A stretch of 64,000 bases of DNA from Crateriforma conspicua. GTDB taxonomy: Bacteria > Planctomycetota > Planctomycetia > Pirellulales > Pirellulaceae. This document shows, piece by piece, positions 39,680 through 49,184 of the stretch (position 1 is the stretch's first letter; each line of letters opens with the position of its first letter). Position numbers and translations under genes: made by a program. The notes under the pieces were generated by a model. The model saw only the letters and a program-made list of their open reading frames with translations. It was not told the DNA's origin and ran no database searches. The stretch is taken from assembly GCF_007752935.1 (NCBI RefSeq), contig NZ_CP036319.1:5188501-5252500 (forward strand), written 5' to 3'.

Positions 39680-40249
39680 TCAGTTGCTGACTCGTTCGAC
39701 GTATTCGCCGGTGCGGGTATCGACCTTGATGACGTTTCCGATCTTGATGAAGCCGGGCACGATGAATTCGGCGTCGGTTTCAACCTTCGCGGGCTTGGTG
39801 ACGTTGGTGGCGGTGTCGCCCTTGGCACCCGGGGCACAGTCGACGACTTCCAGTTCGACCTGCAATGGTGCTTCGACGATAATCGCGTTGCCGTTGTACA
39901 ACGTCATCGTGCACTTCATGCCGTCCTTCAGGTATTTCCAAATATCGCCCGCCACGTCTTCGGCGACTTCGTATTGTTCGAAGGTCTGGCCGTCCATGAA
40001 GACATAGTCCTGGCCCTGGCGATACAGAAAACTGACCTCGGTGGTTTCGACGTCGGCGGATTCCAGACTGTCCCCACCTTTGTACGTCCGTTCCAACGTG
40101 GTGCCCCGGATCAGATTCTTCATCTTGCACTTGTACAGTGCGTTGCCCTTACCAGGCTTGACGAAGTTCATTTCGATCATCAGATAGGGTTCGCCGTCGA
40201 TCTGGACTTTCAGACCTTTGCGGAAGTCACTTGTGTTATAGGTCGCCAC
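39680..40249 (-). CDS. efp: Elongation factor P
   Basis: Relieves ribosome stalling at polyproline stretches. A 189-residue protein (usual length) from GTG 40249, with a GGATG-type ribosome binding site upstream. It begins ATYNTSDFRKGLKVQIDGEPY and carries PGKGNA with Lys34, the position beta-lysylated in E. coli. The three beta-barrel domains (KOW-like, OB, C-terminal ending VDTRTGEYVERV) are complete. A much longer upstream frame to 40699 is an antisense extension over epmB. Divergent from epmB, the family of enzymes that supplies the beta-lysine. Confidence 0.95.
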   Translation of the reverse strand: MATYNTSDFRKGLKVQIDGEPYLMIEMNFVKPGKGNALYKCKMKNLIRGTTLERTYKGGDSLESADVETTEVSFLYRQGQDYVFMDGQTFEQYEVAEDVAGDIWKYLKDGMKCTMTLYNGNAIIVEAPLQVELEVVDCAPGAKGDTATNVTKPAKVETDAEFIVPGFIKIGNVIKVDTRTGEYVERVSN

Positions 40250-40308
40250 GTCTTCATCCCAGCCGTCCGGCCAGGCTCCGCTTTCGAGATACAAACTGGA
40301 TTCGAGAA
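40250..40308. promoter_or_regulatory. Divergent efp/epmB promoter spacer
   Basis: Only 59 bases separate the start codons of efp (minus) and epmB (plus), so both promoters must overlap here or lie inside the 5' ends of the genes. I could not assign unambiguous -35/-10 boxes. The ATG of epmB is preceded by GAGAA. Confidence 0.45.
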
Positions 40309-41421
40309 ATGAACAAGGACTCCGCCGGAATCGGTCGGCCCGAACCGGCGTTACATCAGGGAATCCCTCAAAGGTCGCGAAGTTTAGCGGCCGATCGCCG
40401 TTTTGTCGCGGGCGGGTCCCGCCGACGTCCGCAGGCCCACCCCCCGGCGCAGGATTGGCGTCAATCGATGAAAGCGGCGATCCGCGACTCCGCCACCCTG
40501 TTGGAACACCTGGGGCTGGCGGGGCAGGTCCCGCTGTGCCGCGACGAAGCGTTTCCCACGTTCGTGCCGCCCGAATTTTTAGCCCGCATCCGGCCCGGCG
40601 ATCCCGACGACCCGCTGTTGCGACAGGTCCTGGCGGTCGCCGATGAAGAACAGACGGTCGCCGGATTCGCCGCCGATCCGGTCGGCGACTTGGAAGCAAC
40701 CGCCTGCCAGGGTTTGCTGCAGAAATACGACGGCCGCGCCCTGATGATCACGACCGCGGCGTGCGGGATTCATTGTCGTTATTGCTTTCGACGCGAATTC
40801 CCCTACGGCGATATGTCGGGCGTGGGGACCCACTGGAATGATGCGATCGATTTCCTAAGCCAACGCAAAGACATCGACGAAGTCTTGCTGAGCGGTGGTG
40901 ATCCACTGACGCTGACCGATGACGTGCTGGGCGGATTGCTGGATCGTTTGAACCAGATCGAACACGTCCGCCGCATCCGTCTGCACAGCCGAATGCCGAT
41001 CGTCATCCCCAGCCGTGTCACGCCGGAACTGGTGTCGATGCTGCGTGAAAGTCGCGCCACCAGTTGGATGGTCGTCCACTGTAACCATGCGTCGGAAATC
41101 GACGGCGACGTCGAAGCGTCAATCGCGGCGTTGGTCGATGGTGGAATCCCCGTATTGAACCAAGCCGTCTTGCTGCGTGGGGTCAACGACGACGTGGCCA
41201 CCCTTGAAACCCTCTGTCGGCGCATGATCGATTTGCGCGTCCAGCCGTATTACCTGCACCAACTGGACCGCGTGCGTGGCGCGGCCCATTTCGAAGTTTC
41301 GCCCGATCGTGGGCAGGCGATCGTGAAGGAATTGCGAAAGCGACTGCCGGGTTACGCGGTGCCGACATACGTCCAAGAACAATGCGGCGCGGCGTCCAAG
41401 ACCCCGATCGCCGACACCTAG
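40309..41421 (+). CDS. epmB: EF-P lysine 2,3-aminomutase (EpmB family)
   Basis: Radical SAM, PLP-dependent aminomutase that makes (R)-beta-lysine for EF-P modification. A 370-residue protein from ATG 40309. The radical SAM cysteines are CGIHCRYC (Cys152, 156, 159) followed by FRREFPY; further EpmB signatures are LLSGGDPLTLTDD, IRLHSRMPIVIPSRVTPELV, HCNHASEI, and PYYLHQLDRVRGAAHFEV ending in SKTPIAD. The extra N-terminal about 50 residues are basic and not conserved, so a later start, such as the ATG near residue 54, is possible. EpmA, the ligase, is not in the window. Confidence 0.93.
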   Translation: MNKDSAGIGRPEPALHQGIPQRSRSLAADRRFVAGGSRRRPQAHPPAQDWRQSMKAAIRDSATLLEHLGLAGQVPLCRDEAFPTFVPPEFLARIRPGDPDDPLLRQVLAVADEEQTVAGFAADPVGDLEATACQGLLQKYDGRALMITTAACGIHCRYCFRREFPYGDMSGVGTHWNDAIDFLSQRKDIDEVLLSGGDPLTLTDDVLGGLLDRLNQIEHVRRIRLHSRMPIVIPSRVTPELVSMLRESRATSWMVVHCNHASEIDGDVEASIAALVDGGIPVLNQAVLLRGVNDDVATLETLCRRMIDLRVQPYYLHQLDRVRGAAHFEVSPDRGQAIVKELRKRLPGYAVPTYVQEQCGAASKTPIADT

Positions 41422-41519
41422 GCCGACACCATTTGATGGATCCTGTCGTGTTCGAACCCGGCGTTCTCTACGTCGCGCCCATGTGCTAAAGGAAAGCTGC
41501 GTGCAATCGATTGGTTGGT

Positions 41520-42527
41520 TTACTTGTCGGCGACCAGTTGTCCTAGGTGATCTTCGACCATGTCGCCATAAAAGGATTTTTTCCAGTCACGATCCCCCAG
41601 TTCGGGAAAACGCGAATCGGCCCCCGCGTCGGCATCCCAGCGAATGATCGTTTCAACCTCCGCATGCTTATTGCCCCCGCTCCAACTCAAAGGCTCCCTG
41701 ACGTCTACCGAGTGAACCGGAACCCATAACTCTCCCAGCGGTCTCCAAGAAACTTCCACGTGGGAAAACGGAGTCCCAAGCTCTGCGGCCATTTCGGCGG
41801 AATCCGTTTGCATAAACTTGACGGTGCGAGAGGTCGGCATGCCGCCAACCTTGGGATCAAACACATAGATCTCTGCGACCCGAACCCCGGTTATTTTGCA
41901 ACCGGCCTCGAAAACCACTTGAAAACAACCGTTTTGCAACTGCTGTCCTGCGAGGAACTGAAGGTTTGCAAGCCCCATGTCTAGGTTTGACCGCTTGGAC
42001 CAACGACTCCCCCTCTCGTTGCTGCAAAAGACAGCCTGGATAGGATCCCACCACATCGAAAGATGGACATAACCGGAACGCATCTCCGGGACGAACTCCA
42101 GGGTTCCTGTCCATTCGCTCGGCACCGTATGCAACGTACTTAGAAAGGTCGGACGAATACGAATAAACGTCCTGTTCCCATCATTCAACAACTCCTCCCA
42201 GATTCCGCTGTGGCGGTCCGCCTTTGAACGCTCATTGAAGTTTGGCATGATCGCGAACAACCGCCTTCCGTCCCTCTGTTGCCAGGCTAAGAGACGCATC
42301 ACCACTTCGACCTCACGATTCTCATCTTCGCGGATCCAAGCCCTACGTTCGACCGCGACTCGAAACGTCTCTTGGACACCTTCAATGTTAGCGCGAAAGG
42401 CTTCGACGAATCTTGCAGACCTAGCCGCTGGATCGACAAGCATTCCCGATTCTTGCGCCACCACTCCTGGCGTGGAGGTCAAGTTGCACGCAAACAAGAC
42501 CATTCCTAGCCCCAACCACCTGTTCAT
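41520..42527 (-). CDS. Exported protein of unknown function
   Basis: A 335-residue protein. ATG 42527 has GGGA upstream (GGGACTCGGGAAA) and gives a signal peptide (LGLGMVLFACNLTSTPGVVA-QE). The remainder is beta-rich with a recurring tryptophan pattern; no enzyme motif is recognised. The general shape resembles secreted planctomycete outer-membrane lipoprotein-sorting-like proteins, but I cannot place it. It lies in an accessory-looking patch beside a MITE-like element and two further small secreted proteins. Confidence 0.65.
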   Translation of the reverse strand: MNRWLGLGMVLFACNLTSTPGVVAQESGMLVDPAARSARFVEAFRANIEGVQETFRVAVERRAWIREDENREVEVVMRLLAWQQRDGRRLFAIMPNFNERSKADRHSGIWEELLNDGNRTFIRIRPTFLSTLHTVPSEWTGTLEFVPEMRSGYVHLSMWWDPIQAVFCSNERGSRWSKRSNLDMGLANLQFLAGQQLQNGCFQVVFEAGCKITGVRVAEIYVFDPKVGGMPTSRTVKFMQTDSAEMAAELGTPFSHVEVSWRPLGELWVPVHSVDVREPLSWSGGNKHAEVETIIRWDADAGADSRFPELGDRDWKKSFYGDMVEDHLGQLVADK

Positions 42528-42782
42528 TTTCCCGAGTCCCTTTTCGAACATTCCAGACAGCCCCGCGTTGGAGTCCTGGACCTCCAACACGAATTGCCAA
42601 CCGAACAACCTAGGACCTGCATTCGCAAACACAGTAAAAAAACGGATCCACAAATGACCGACGAGCCGTAATCGTAGCCGAGGGTAATACAATCCGTGCC
42701 CCATACCCACGCGCGACCAAAATAACGCCAGGTACTTGCCCTGGGATGCGTTGAACCTGTTTTGAAATGTGAACCGTAGACG

Positions 42783-42918
42783 CTAGGCACTGTTTATCAA
42801 TTCAACACGAAGGCCAATGAAAACGGTAAACCGACGCGTCAGCGAGGGATTATTGATGAATGAACAATTTCGGCCCCTCACTGACGATTCGGGTTACCGA
42901 TTGGAAAACAGTGCCTAG
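42783..42918. mobile_element. 136-bp MITE-like palindromic element
   Basis: Perfect 13-bp terminal inverted repeats, CTAGGCACTGTTT (42783-42795) and AAACAGTGCCTAG (42906-42918), bound the element. Inside, a 25-base arm (42824-42848, starting CGGTAAACCGACG) pairs imperfectly (about 20 of 25) with 42875-42899 (ending GGGTTACCG), so the whole element folds into a long hairpin. There is no coding sequence. The ends can be read as TA-GGCACTGTTT, as expected for elements that duplicate TA on insertion. The left end sequence recurs at 23689-23707. Confidence 0.72.
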
Positions 42919-43014
42919 TCTCGGGTCTTGACTCTTCAAATGTCGAGGAATGAAGGCCCGCGGCTAGCGCCGTCGGCTCATATGATGCATGACCGACGAT
43001 TCCAAATCACGGTC

Positions 43015-43479
43015 CTAGTACCCGTAGTCGTCAATTTCACACCAAGAATCGTTCAACAGGGGGACTCGATAGCCGTCGACCTCCTCAGCGCACGTTTGAA
43101 CCCAGAAGCCATCGACGAAATTCCCAACACATTCACAACGGTGCAGCCGGCCACAAGTTCGCCAATCAACTTTGTCCGCCACTCCGTACCCGTAATAGTT
43201 GCCATCAACGACTTCGACATCTCTCAACTCTTCCCAGGCGTATTCATCAGAGCAATCGTATCCGCTCCCGGGCCCGCATGAGTGACCGCTACACCCAGAT
43301 TCGTGGTCATTGAGGAGAATGTATACGGGCAGATCAGGAAACAAATCGTAACAGGTCGAAACAGATGTGAGGTCGTAACACTCGGCACTTGGAAGTGAAT
43401 AGTAGATATCCTCCGAAGACACAGACCGAAACGTGGACAGGACAGCCGCAGCAAACAAGAAACATCGAACGAAAGTCAT
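43015..43479 (-). CDS. Small cysteine-rich secreted protein
   Basis: A 154-residue protein starting at ATG 43479 with a signal peptide (FVRCFLFAAAVLSTFRSVSS-ED). The mature part is acidic, tyrosine-rich and holds about a dozen cysteines (for example AECYDL, STCYDL, GCSGHSCG, YDCSDE, RTCGRLHRCECVG, QTCAEE), suggesting several disulfides. No family is recognised. It follows the DUF1573-like gene by 22 bases on the same strand, so the two probably share a transcript and the promoter at 44648-44679. Confidence 0.65.
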   Translation of the reverse strand: MTFVRCFLFAAAVLSTFRSVSSEDIYYSLPSAECYDLTSVSTCYDLFPDLPVYILLNDHESGCSGHSCGPGSGYDCSDEYAWEELRDVEVVDGNYYGYGVADKVDWRTCGRLHRCECVGNFVDGFWVQTCAEEVDGYRVPLLNDSWCEIDDYGY

Positions 43480-43501
43480 TAGATTGCCTCTTCTATCGAC
43501 A

Positions 43502-44599
43502 CTAAAAACGCACAACCATTTTCATTTTTTCAACGGGTTCGTCTTCACCCTGCCAGCGCAGTCGACAATCAAAAGTGGTAGCGTCCGTTGACTCCAAAAG
43601 CTCGTAGGGTGGCACGATCCGCACTGCGGCAATGTCAAATTCTCTTACAAATCGATCAATGACCATTTCGAATTGAATCCAGCCCTTGTCTTTGCCTGGA
43701 TGCTGAGCTTCGCCGAGAAGCGATCGATAACTCTCGATAGAGTCCGCAGCCGGAACACTTAGATACAACATCGGAGGCCGCGCGTCGCGATCCTTGGACA
43801 CCACGATGTAGCGAGGCCGAAGCCGAACCGCTGCCCGATTGCGAACACGCAACGGATGCTCCAGGTCCTTTCCATAGCCTCGCACGCGAACATAAAACGT
43901 CTTTTCCAAATCACCGGCAGGCCAGTCAAGTCCTTGGAACCAAAGCTGAAACTTTGCGGTGTCTCCTGAGACAGACAAACGTTTCGCCATGACATTTGCA
44001 TCGCCCGACGAAGGGATCTGGACCTCCAGTTTCTTCGGATCAAAATCCCCAAAATTGCCGGTCAGCGTCATCTCGACAGGACGATCCTCTTGTCCAACGT
44101 CGATCACGGGGGGATTAATGCGAACAGGGTGCAAGCACTCCCCAATGCAAGTCAAAATACAAGGCAGCGTGTCCGCATCCGAACCTTCACCGGATCCAGC
44201 GAAAATGACTTGAATCGGTCGACGAAAACTTCCGTTCTGCGTGGATTTCATCTCGATGTACAACCGCATCGACTGCCCATCGTCGAACACGGCCGGGCGA
44301 GGCGCGGCCACCAGACACCCACACGAACTCTTGATACTTCGCGCACGCAACTGTCGGCCTGAACGGTTGACGATTTCGACGAAATACGTTTTGCCAGTCG
44401 TTGGCACCCGTCCGAGGTGCAATTGTTTTTCAATGACTCGATCACCGTCCTGGTCGCCAACCACGATCGTACCCACCCCCGTGGCGTCGACGGGTGGACG
44501 ATACCCATCGTGACGCACCTCCGAGGATTCTTTGCAGATTCCGGTCGTCATTGCAGCGATCAAAAAGACCGGCAAGGTGCCCCAACGCATCGCGAACAT
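43502..44599 (-). CDS. DUF1573-like exported protein
   Basis: A 365-residue protein. ATG 44599 is preceded by a clear ribosome binding site (GGGAG, nine bases upstream), and a signal peptide follows (LPVFLIAAMTTGICK). The segment HLGRVPTTGKTYFVEIVNRSGRQLRARSIKSSCGCLVA is a DUF1573-type Ig-like domain with its SCGC motif; a second beta domain with PCILTCIGECLHPV-INPPVIDVG follows. DUF1573 proteins are common secreted proteins of unknown function in planctomycetes and Bacteroidetes. First gene after a promoter with a homopolymeric spacer. Confidence 0.75.
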   Translation of the reverse strand: MFAMRWGTLPVFLIAAMTTGICKESSEVRHDGYRPPVDATGVGTIVVGDQDGDRVIEKQLHLGRVPTTGKTYFVEIVNRSGRQLRARSIKSSCGCLVAAPRPAVFDDGQSMRLYIEMKSTQNGSFRRPIQVIFAGSGEGSDADTLPCILTCIGECLHPVRINPPVIDVGQEDRPVEMTLTGNFGDFDPKKLEVQIPSSGDANVMAKRLSVSGDTAKFQLWFQGLDWPAGDLEKTFYVRVRGYGKDLEHPLRVRNRAAVRLRPRYIVVSKDRDARPPMLYLSVPAADSIESYRSLLGEAQHPGKDKGWIQFEMVIDRFVREFDIAAVRIVPPYELLESTDATTFDCRLRWQGEDEPVEKMKMVVRF

Positions 44600-44647
44600 T
44601 TTTTTCTCCCAGCCGGTACGATTCCGTTTCTTCAAAACCGGCGGGTG

Positions 44648-44679
44648 ATTATAGCCCCCCCCCTCTGCCCACCTGTCAA
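44648..44679 (-). promoter_or_regulatory. Promoter with perfect -35 and -10 boxes around a nine-base G run
   Basis: Minus strand: TTGACA (44679-44674), a 20-base spacer containing nine consecutive G (44663-44655), and TATAAT (44653-44648). The predicted start near 44640 gives a leader of about 40 bases to the ATG of the DUF1573-like gene. A 20-base spacer is longer than the 16-18 optimum; loss of two to four G would bring it into range. This is the layout of slipped-strand phase-variable promoters. Confidence 0.65.
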
Positions 44680-44826
44680 ATTCCGATTGAAGCGGAACGG
44701 AATCGCGGGTTCGTGCCCAGTGGAGCGGCGGCGAGGTTCGGGCATTGGCGTACCGATGCCGCGAACCGTTCGCTCCGCTCTTTCGTTTTGGTCCTGCGGT
44801 TGGAGGGTGCCGCAAAGCCGGCGCGA

Positions 44827-46506
44827 TCAGGCGGCGGTCTTCAAGAACGAGGCCAATCGATCGGCACGCGAAGGGCTTTGCAACTTGGCAACCGCTTTGG
44901 CTTCGATCTGACGGACCCGTTCGCGGGTGACCTTGAAGATGCGACCGCATTCTTCCAGCGTGTAGCTGTAGCCGTCGACCAATCCGTAACGCAAACGGAT
45001 GATTTCGCGTTCGCGGAACGTCAGCGTTTTCAGCAGTTCGTCGATCTTGCCTCGCAGCATTCCGCTGGCGGCGGTTTGGACGGGATTGCAGTCTTCGCTG
45101 GACTCGATGAATTCACCAAAGCTGCTGTCTTCTCCCTCGCCAACCGGTCGATCCAAGCTGACCGGATGTCGCCCGATGTCCATGACGCGACGGACTTCTT
45201 CGATCGGCACTTCGGTCGCGGCTGCGATTTCTTCATAGGTCGGTTCGCGACGCAATTCTTGTGTCATGCGTTTTTGCGCCTGACGCAGTTTGCTGAGCAC
45301 GTCGATCATGTGGACCGGGATGCGAATGGTGCGAGCCTGGTCGGCGATCGCGCGGGTGATCGCTTGACGAATCCACCACGTCGCATAGGTGCTGAACTTG
45401 AATCCGCGACGGTATTCATACTTGTCGACCGCACGCATCAAGCCCGTGTTGCCTTCCTGGATCAAGTCCAAGAATGACAGGCCACGGTTGCGATACTTCT
45501 TCGCGATCGAGACCACCAGTCGCAGGTTCCCGCTGCTCAATTCACGTTTGGTCGCTTCGTATTCTTCGAAATGGCGGCGAGCCTTGGTGACACGGTTGTG
45601 CAAACTGGTGGGGCTTTCCTGGGTGACCAACATCAGTTCGCGAAGTTCTTGGCGAATGTCAGCCGCTTCGTCACGGCTGAGTGCATCGGTGCCCAAGTTG
45701 TTCAACCGATCACGCAGAAAATTCATGCGTCGCGAAATCTTTTCCATCTGCCCCAACAGCGGCGTCACGCGTCGGCTGCGCAAGCTGAGTTCTTCGACCA
45801 GTTGCAAACACTTGCGGCGACGGCGAATGAAACGCTTGCGAACCTCCGCCTTCAATCGCGGCGACGTGCTGCGACGGACCAGCATGCCGAAATCATCCTT
45901 GTTCTGTGCGATCAGCACGTTCAACGTCCGCAGGTTGTGCGGCATGCGTTGGCTGATCTGTTCCTTGGTCAGACATTCGGTCAGCGACACCTTGATGGTC
46001 CGGTCGAACGGCAATTCGCCATCGTGAACCTTGTGCAGGACTTCGACGGTCGAACGCAGGGCGTAATCGGATTCCAACAGTGTGCGTCGGAACTGTCGGC
46101 GTGTGATTTCGATCTTCTTCGCCAACGAGATTTCTTCTTCGCGGCTGAGCAACGGGATGTTGGCCATTTGGCTCAGGTACATCCGGATCGGATCATCGCT
46201 GGTGCGGCTGGTTTCGCCGGCGACGGCCAGGCTGACTTCGGCGTCGCCCATCGCGTCGGCCTCGGCGGCCATGTCGGTCAAACCGGAAACGTTCGGGGCA
46301 GGGCAGTTGGCGGCCACCAAGCGTTTCTTTTCGGCGCCTTCGATCAGGCGAATGCCGCGGCGTTCGATCGCCAGAATCAGCCGATTCAGTTTTTCGGGAT
46401 TAACGTCTTCGTCCGGCAGATACGCGTTGACTTCGTCGTAGGTCAGGTAACCATCCTTGGTTCCCTTTTCGATCAACGCGTTCAGGTCTTGTTCCATCAA
46501 TTGCAT
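44827..46506 (-). CDS. rpoD: Primary sigma factor RpoD (sigma-70)
   Basis: Housekeeping sigma factor. From ATG 46506 (GGAGC upstream) it has 559 residues: region 1.1 ([33 protein letters not shown]), region 1.2 ([30 protein letters not shown]), the non-conserved insert, region 2 ([64 protein letters not shown]), region 3 and region 4.2 ([27 protein letters not shown]). The frame is open further upstream but that part is not family-like. It follows dnaG on the same strand, as in the classical dnaG-rpoD macromolecular synthesis operon, with an unusually long 287-base gap; no rpsU is seen. Confidence 0.96.
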   Translation of the reverse strand: MQLMEQDLNALIEKGTKDGYLTYDEVNAYLPDEDVNPEKLNRLILAIERRGIRLIEGAEKKRLVAANCPAPNVSGLTDMAAEADAMGDAEVSLAVAGETSRTSDDPIRMYLSQMANIPLLSREEEISLAKKIEITRRQFRRTLLESDYALRSTVEVLHKVHDGELPFDRTIKVSLTECLTKEQISQRMPHNLRTLNVLIAQNKDDFGMLVRRSTSPRLKAEVRKRFIRRRRKCLQLVEELSLRSRRVTPLLGQMEKISRRMNFLRDRLNNLGTDALSRDEAADIRQELRELMLVTQESPTSLHNRVTKARRHFEEYEATKRELSSGNLRLVVSIAKKYRNRGLSFLDLIQEGNTGLMRAVDKYEYRRGFKFSTYATWWIRQAITRAIADQARTIRIPVHMIDVLSKLRQAQKRMTQELRREPTYEEIAAATEVPIEEVRRVMDIGRHPVSLDRPVGEGEDSSFGEFIESSEDCNPVQTAASGMLRGKIDELLKTLTFREREIIRLRYGLVDGYSYTLEECGRIFKVTRERVRQIEAKAVAKLQSPSRADRLASFLKTAA

Positions 46507-46793
46507 CGGAAAGCTCCGTCTTATCTTCAGCGTCCATCGTGACGCCTGGGTCATGAAAATCGTTCTCACGTTTGCGGCGTTCGGATGACATGACCGGCCG
46601 AGGCCGATCAATTTTTGCGGGTGGTCATCCGGCAGCCGACTTTGGTATCCATCCGTCGGTCGTGTGCTGGGCCGTGTTTCTCCTGCGGGGAAAAGCGAAA
46701 GCGATTTTGCGATCGAAAAGTTCGTAAAGGTCCGTGTAAATTCGAGCGTCCGAGTCCTTGCGGTGGGCGTGCCAGCCGACACCAACGGAACAC

Positions 46794-48836
46794 CTAGTTT
46801 TCTTGCTCGGTCGGGGTTTCGATGCCTTGCCGAAAACGCTCGGCTTCCAACAGTTCTTTCAGCAGAGCCAGTTCCTGGTCGTCATCCAGGGTGGCCGATG
46901 CCAAGCGCTCGATCTGGCGTGTTTTTTCAGACTCGAATTCGCGCTCGCGGTATCGCGTGATGATCGCGGTGTAGCGACGGTCGGCATCCTCGGATGATTG
47001 GCCGCTGCGTAAGCCGACGCGATGCTGGAGCGTGACGATTTGGTTTTTCAGTTGCTCGTTGTCCACCATCAACAGCAACGAATCGACGTCCAAATCACGG
47101 CCAGCCAAATCCAGGTCTTGATAGGCGGACAACAACATCTGTGCCGTGTTGCTGGACAACCAGGACGGGTCGATCGCTTCGACGGCCATGCCGGCCAATT
47201 CGGGACACTCGATCAACGCTTCGAACAATTCACGGTCAATTCCGCTGATCGGCGTCAAACGTGCGTTTGGCGTGCCGGCCGATCGTCCGGCGATCACCGC
47301 CGGTGCGTAGGGCGATGCCGATTCGTCATCATCATCGGCCATGCTGCTGAGCATCGCGTTGACATCAAGGTCCGCGGCACCGGTCGCCGCCGGACGTGGC
47401 GGGGGCGTTGGACGTGATGGACGTTTGGTCGCAAAAGGCTTTCGCGAATTTTGGCTTCGTTCGGACCGCAGCACATCCAAACGTCGCTGAATCCGATCGA
47501 CGGCGATGCCCGACGCGTCGGACAAGCGGACGATCAACTGTTCGTGACGAATGTCGTCGCCGGACGACTTGGCCATGATGCCCAAGACCGATTCCATTGC
47601 GGTGGATGCCGCGTGGGTGTCCTTGCGCCAATCAACGCCTTCGGAAAGCTTGGCCAATTTGTGATCGAACGCGTCGGGCGACTGCTTGACCAATTCGTTG
47701 AACGCGTCGGCGCCATTTTGATGGATGAAGTCGGCGGGGTCCGAGCCATCGGGCAGCGTCAGCACACGCAAATCCACGCCCGCACCGACGAACAGCTCCA
47801 ACACCTGATCGGCGCGACGCTGGCCGGCATCGTCACCGTCCAACACCAAGACGACACGATGGGCGAATCGTTTCAGGATGCGAACATGAGCTTCGCCCAA
47901 AGCGGTTCCCAGCACCGCGACGACCGGTTCAATGCCGGCTTGTCGTGCGGCGACCACATCGGTGTAACCTTCCATCACCAGGACTTCGCCGCCGTGACGA
48001 ATCGCGTCTCGGGCAAGTTGCAATCCGTAAAGCTGTTGCGACTTTCGGAACAGCAAGGTTTCGGGGCCGTTGATGTACTTGGCCGCTTCGCTGTTTTCGC
48101 TGCGCTGTGCGATTGCGGGAATGACCCGGCCGCCCATCGAAATCGGACGGTCTTGCAAATCATGGATCGGGAAGATCAGCCGACCACGAAAGCGATCGTA
48201 GTGTCCGTTGCCGCTGCCACGTGCGATGGCCACACCGGCGGCTTCGGCGACCGCGCCGCTGAAGTTTTTCTGTTGCAAGTGATCGATCGCAAAGGACCAC
48301 TGGTCGGGCGCAAAGCCGATCCGAAATCGCCGGCGGCTTTCGTCGCTGATCCCTCGTTGGACCAAGTACTGCCGAGCCAAATCAACTTGGTCGCCCTTGC
48401 CGTGTTTCAAATGCTTGTAGTAAGCATCAGCCACCGCGGCGATCGCATCAAACAAGGTCGCACGGTCGTCCGGATCGCCCGGCTTGGTTTTCTTGCCGCG
48501 ACGGAATTCTTCCATCGCAATACCGGCTTGTTCGGCCAAGGTTCGCAGGGCGGTGGGAAAGTCCACCCCGTCACGTTGCATCACGTAACTGAAAACATCC
48601 CCGCCGATGTCACACACCCAACACTTCCAAGACTGGCGTTCGGGGTTGATGGTCAGCGAGGGGCGGCGGTCGTTGTGGAACGGGCAGCGAACGACGAAGT
48701 TGCGGCCCTGCGGACGCACTTCGGTGCCTTGGCCGATGACATCCAGGATGTCGACCGCGGCGCGCACTCGTTCTTTCAGGTCGTAGTCCGCCGATGTGGA
48801 CAAGCGACAATTCTCCCGTGCTAGTGATCGGTCCAT
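46794..48836 (-). CDS. dnaG: DNA primase DnaG
   Basis: Makes RNA primers for replication. Zinc-binding domain with [20 protein letters not shown] (Cys51, His54, Cys72, Cys75), catalytic RNA polymerase and Toprim domains ([49 protein letters not shown]), and a C-terminal helicase-interaction domain. 680 residues from ATG 48836. A TTG at 48803 has a much better ribosome binding site (GGGAG nine bases upstream) and would start at [19 protein letters not shown], where conservation begins, so the true start may be there. Confidence 0.95.
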   Translation of the reverse strand: MDRSLARENCRLSTSADYDLKERVRAAVDILDVIGQGTEVRPQGRNFVVRCPFHNDRRPSLTINPERQSWKCWVCDIGGDVFSYVMQRDGVDFPTALRTLAEQAGIAMEEFRRGKKTKPGDPDDRATLFDAIAAVADAYYKHLKHGKGDQVDLARQYLVQRGISDESRRRFRIGFAPDQWSFAIDHLQQKNFSGAVAEAAGVAIARGSGNGHYDRFRGRLIFPIHDLQDRPISMGGRVIPAIAQRSENSEAAKYINGPETLLFRKSQQLYGLQLARDAIRHGGEVLVMEGYTDVVAARQAGIEPVVAVLGTALGEAHVRILKRFAHRVVLVLDGDDAGQRRADQVLELFVGAGVDLRVLTLPDGSDPADFIHQNGADAFNELVKQSPDAFDHKLAKLSEGVDWRKDTHAASTAMESVLGIMAKSSGDDIRHEQLIVRLSDASGIAVDRIQRRLDVLRSERSQNSRKPFATKRPSRPTPPPRPAATGAADLDVNAMLSSMADDDDESASPYAPAVIAGRSAGTPNARLTPISGIDRELFEALIECPELAGMAVEAIDPSWLSSNTAQMLLSAYQDLDLAGRDLDVDSLLLMVDNEQLKNQIVTLQHRVGLRSGQSSEDADRRYTAIITRYREREFESEKTRQIERLASATLDDDQELALLKELLEAERFRQGIETPTEQEN

Positions 48837-48947
48837 CTGTCACCGAAACGGCGAACCGTCCCTCCCGGACGGCAGACGCCGGTCGCCAAAACGTGACCGG
48901 CCAATCGTCAGATAATTTTCGATCGTTACGTACATCCCTGTAGCGTG

Positions 48948-48998
48948 GTTTTGCGGTGTCGCGGGGCCATCCGATCGATGGCCACGGGGTCGCAAAAC
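48948..48998. other. Nested inverted repeat upstream of dnaG
   Basis: The outer arms GTTTTGCG (48948-48955) and CGCAAAAC (48991-48998) enclose GGCCATC (48965-48971) and GATGGCC (48977-48983). It lies 112 bases upstream of the dnaG ATG and could be a structured mRNA leader or an operator. There is no T-tract, so it is not an obvious terminator. The rest of 48837-49184 holds no supported gene. Confidence 0.45.
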
Positions 48999-49184
48999 AA
49001 GTTCGCCAAGAGCAGCCAAAGAGTCTGTCGCAACGGCCAACACTGGGTCAAGATCATTTGACTGAAAAACGCGGGTGAAACCGATTTTGGCTAAAGCCTC
49101 CGGTTTTCGCCCCAAAAAACGGGAACAGCTGCGTCGATCCGCCCCACGTGGCTCCGTCCGAACTTCCCTTCCTGCGTCGCGACC

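Noticed and set aside
47451-48824. A 457-codon plus-strand open frame opposite dnaG
   Set aside because: It mirrors the dnaG coding frame, has no family motif and is rich in His/Gln/Asp as expected from antisense reading of a GC-rich gene.
48840-49115. A 91-codon minus-strand frame upstream of dnaG
   Set aside because: It contains the nested palindrome, has no ribosome binding site that I can see and no recognisable domain.
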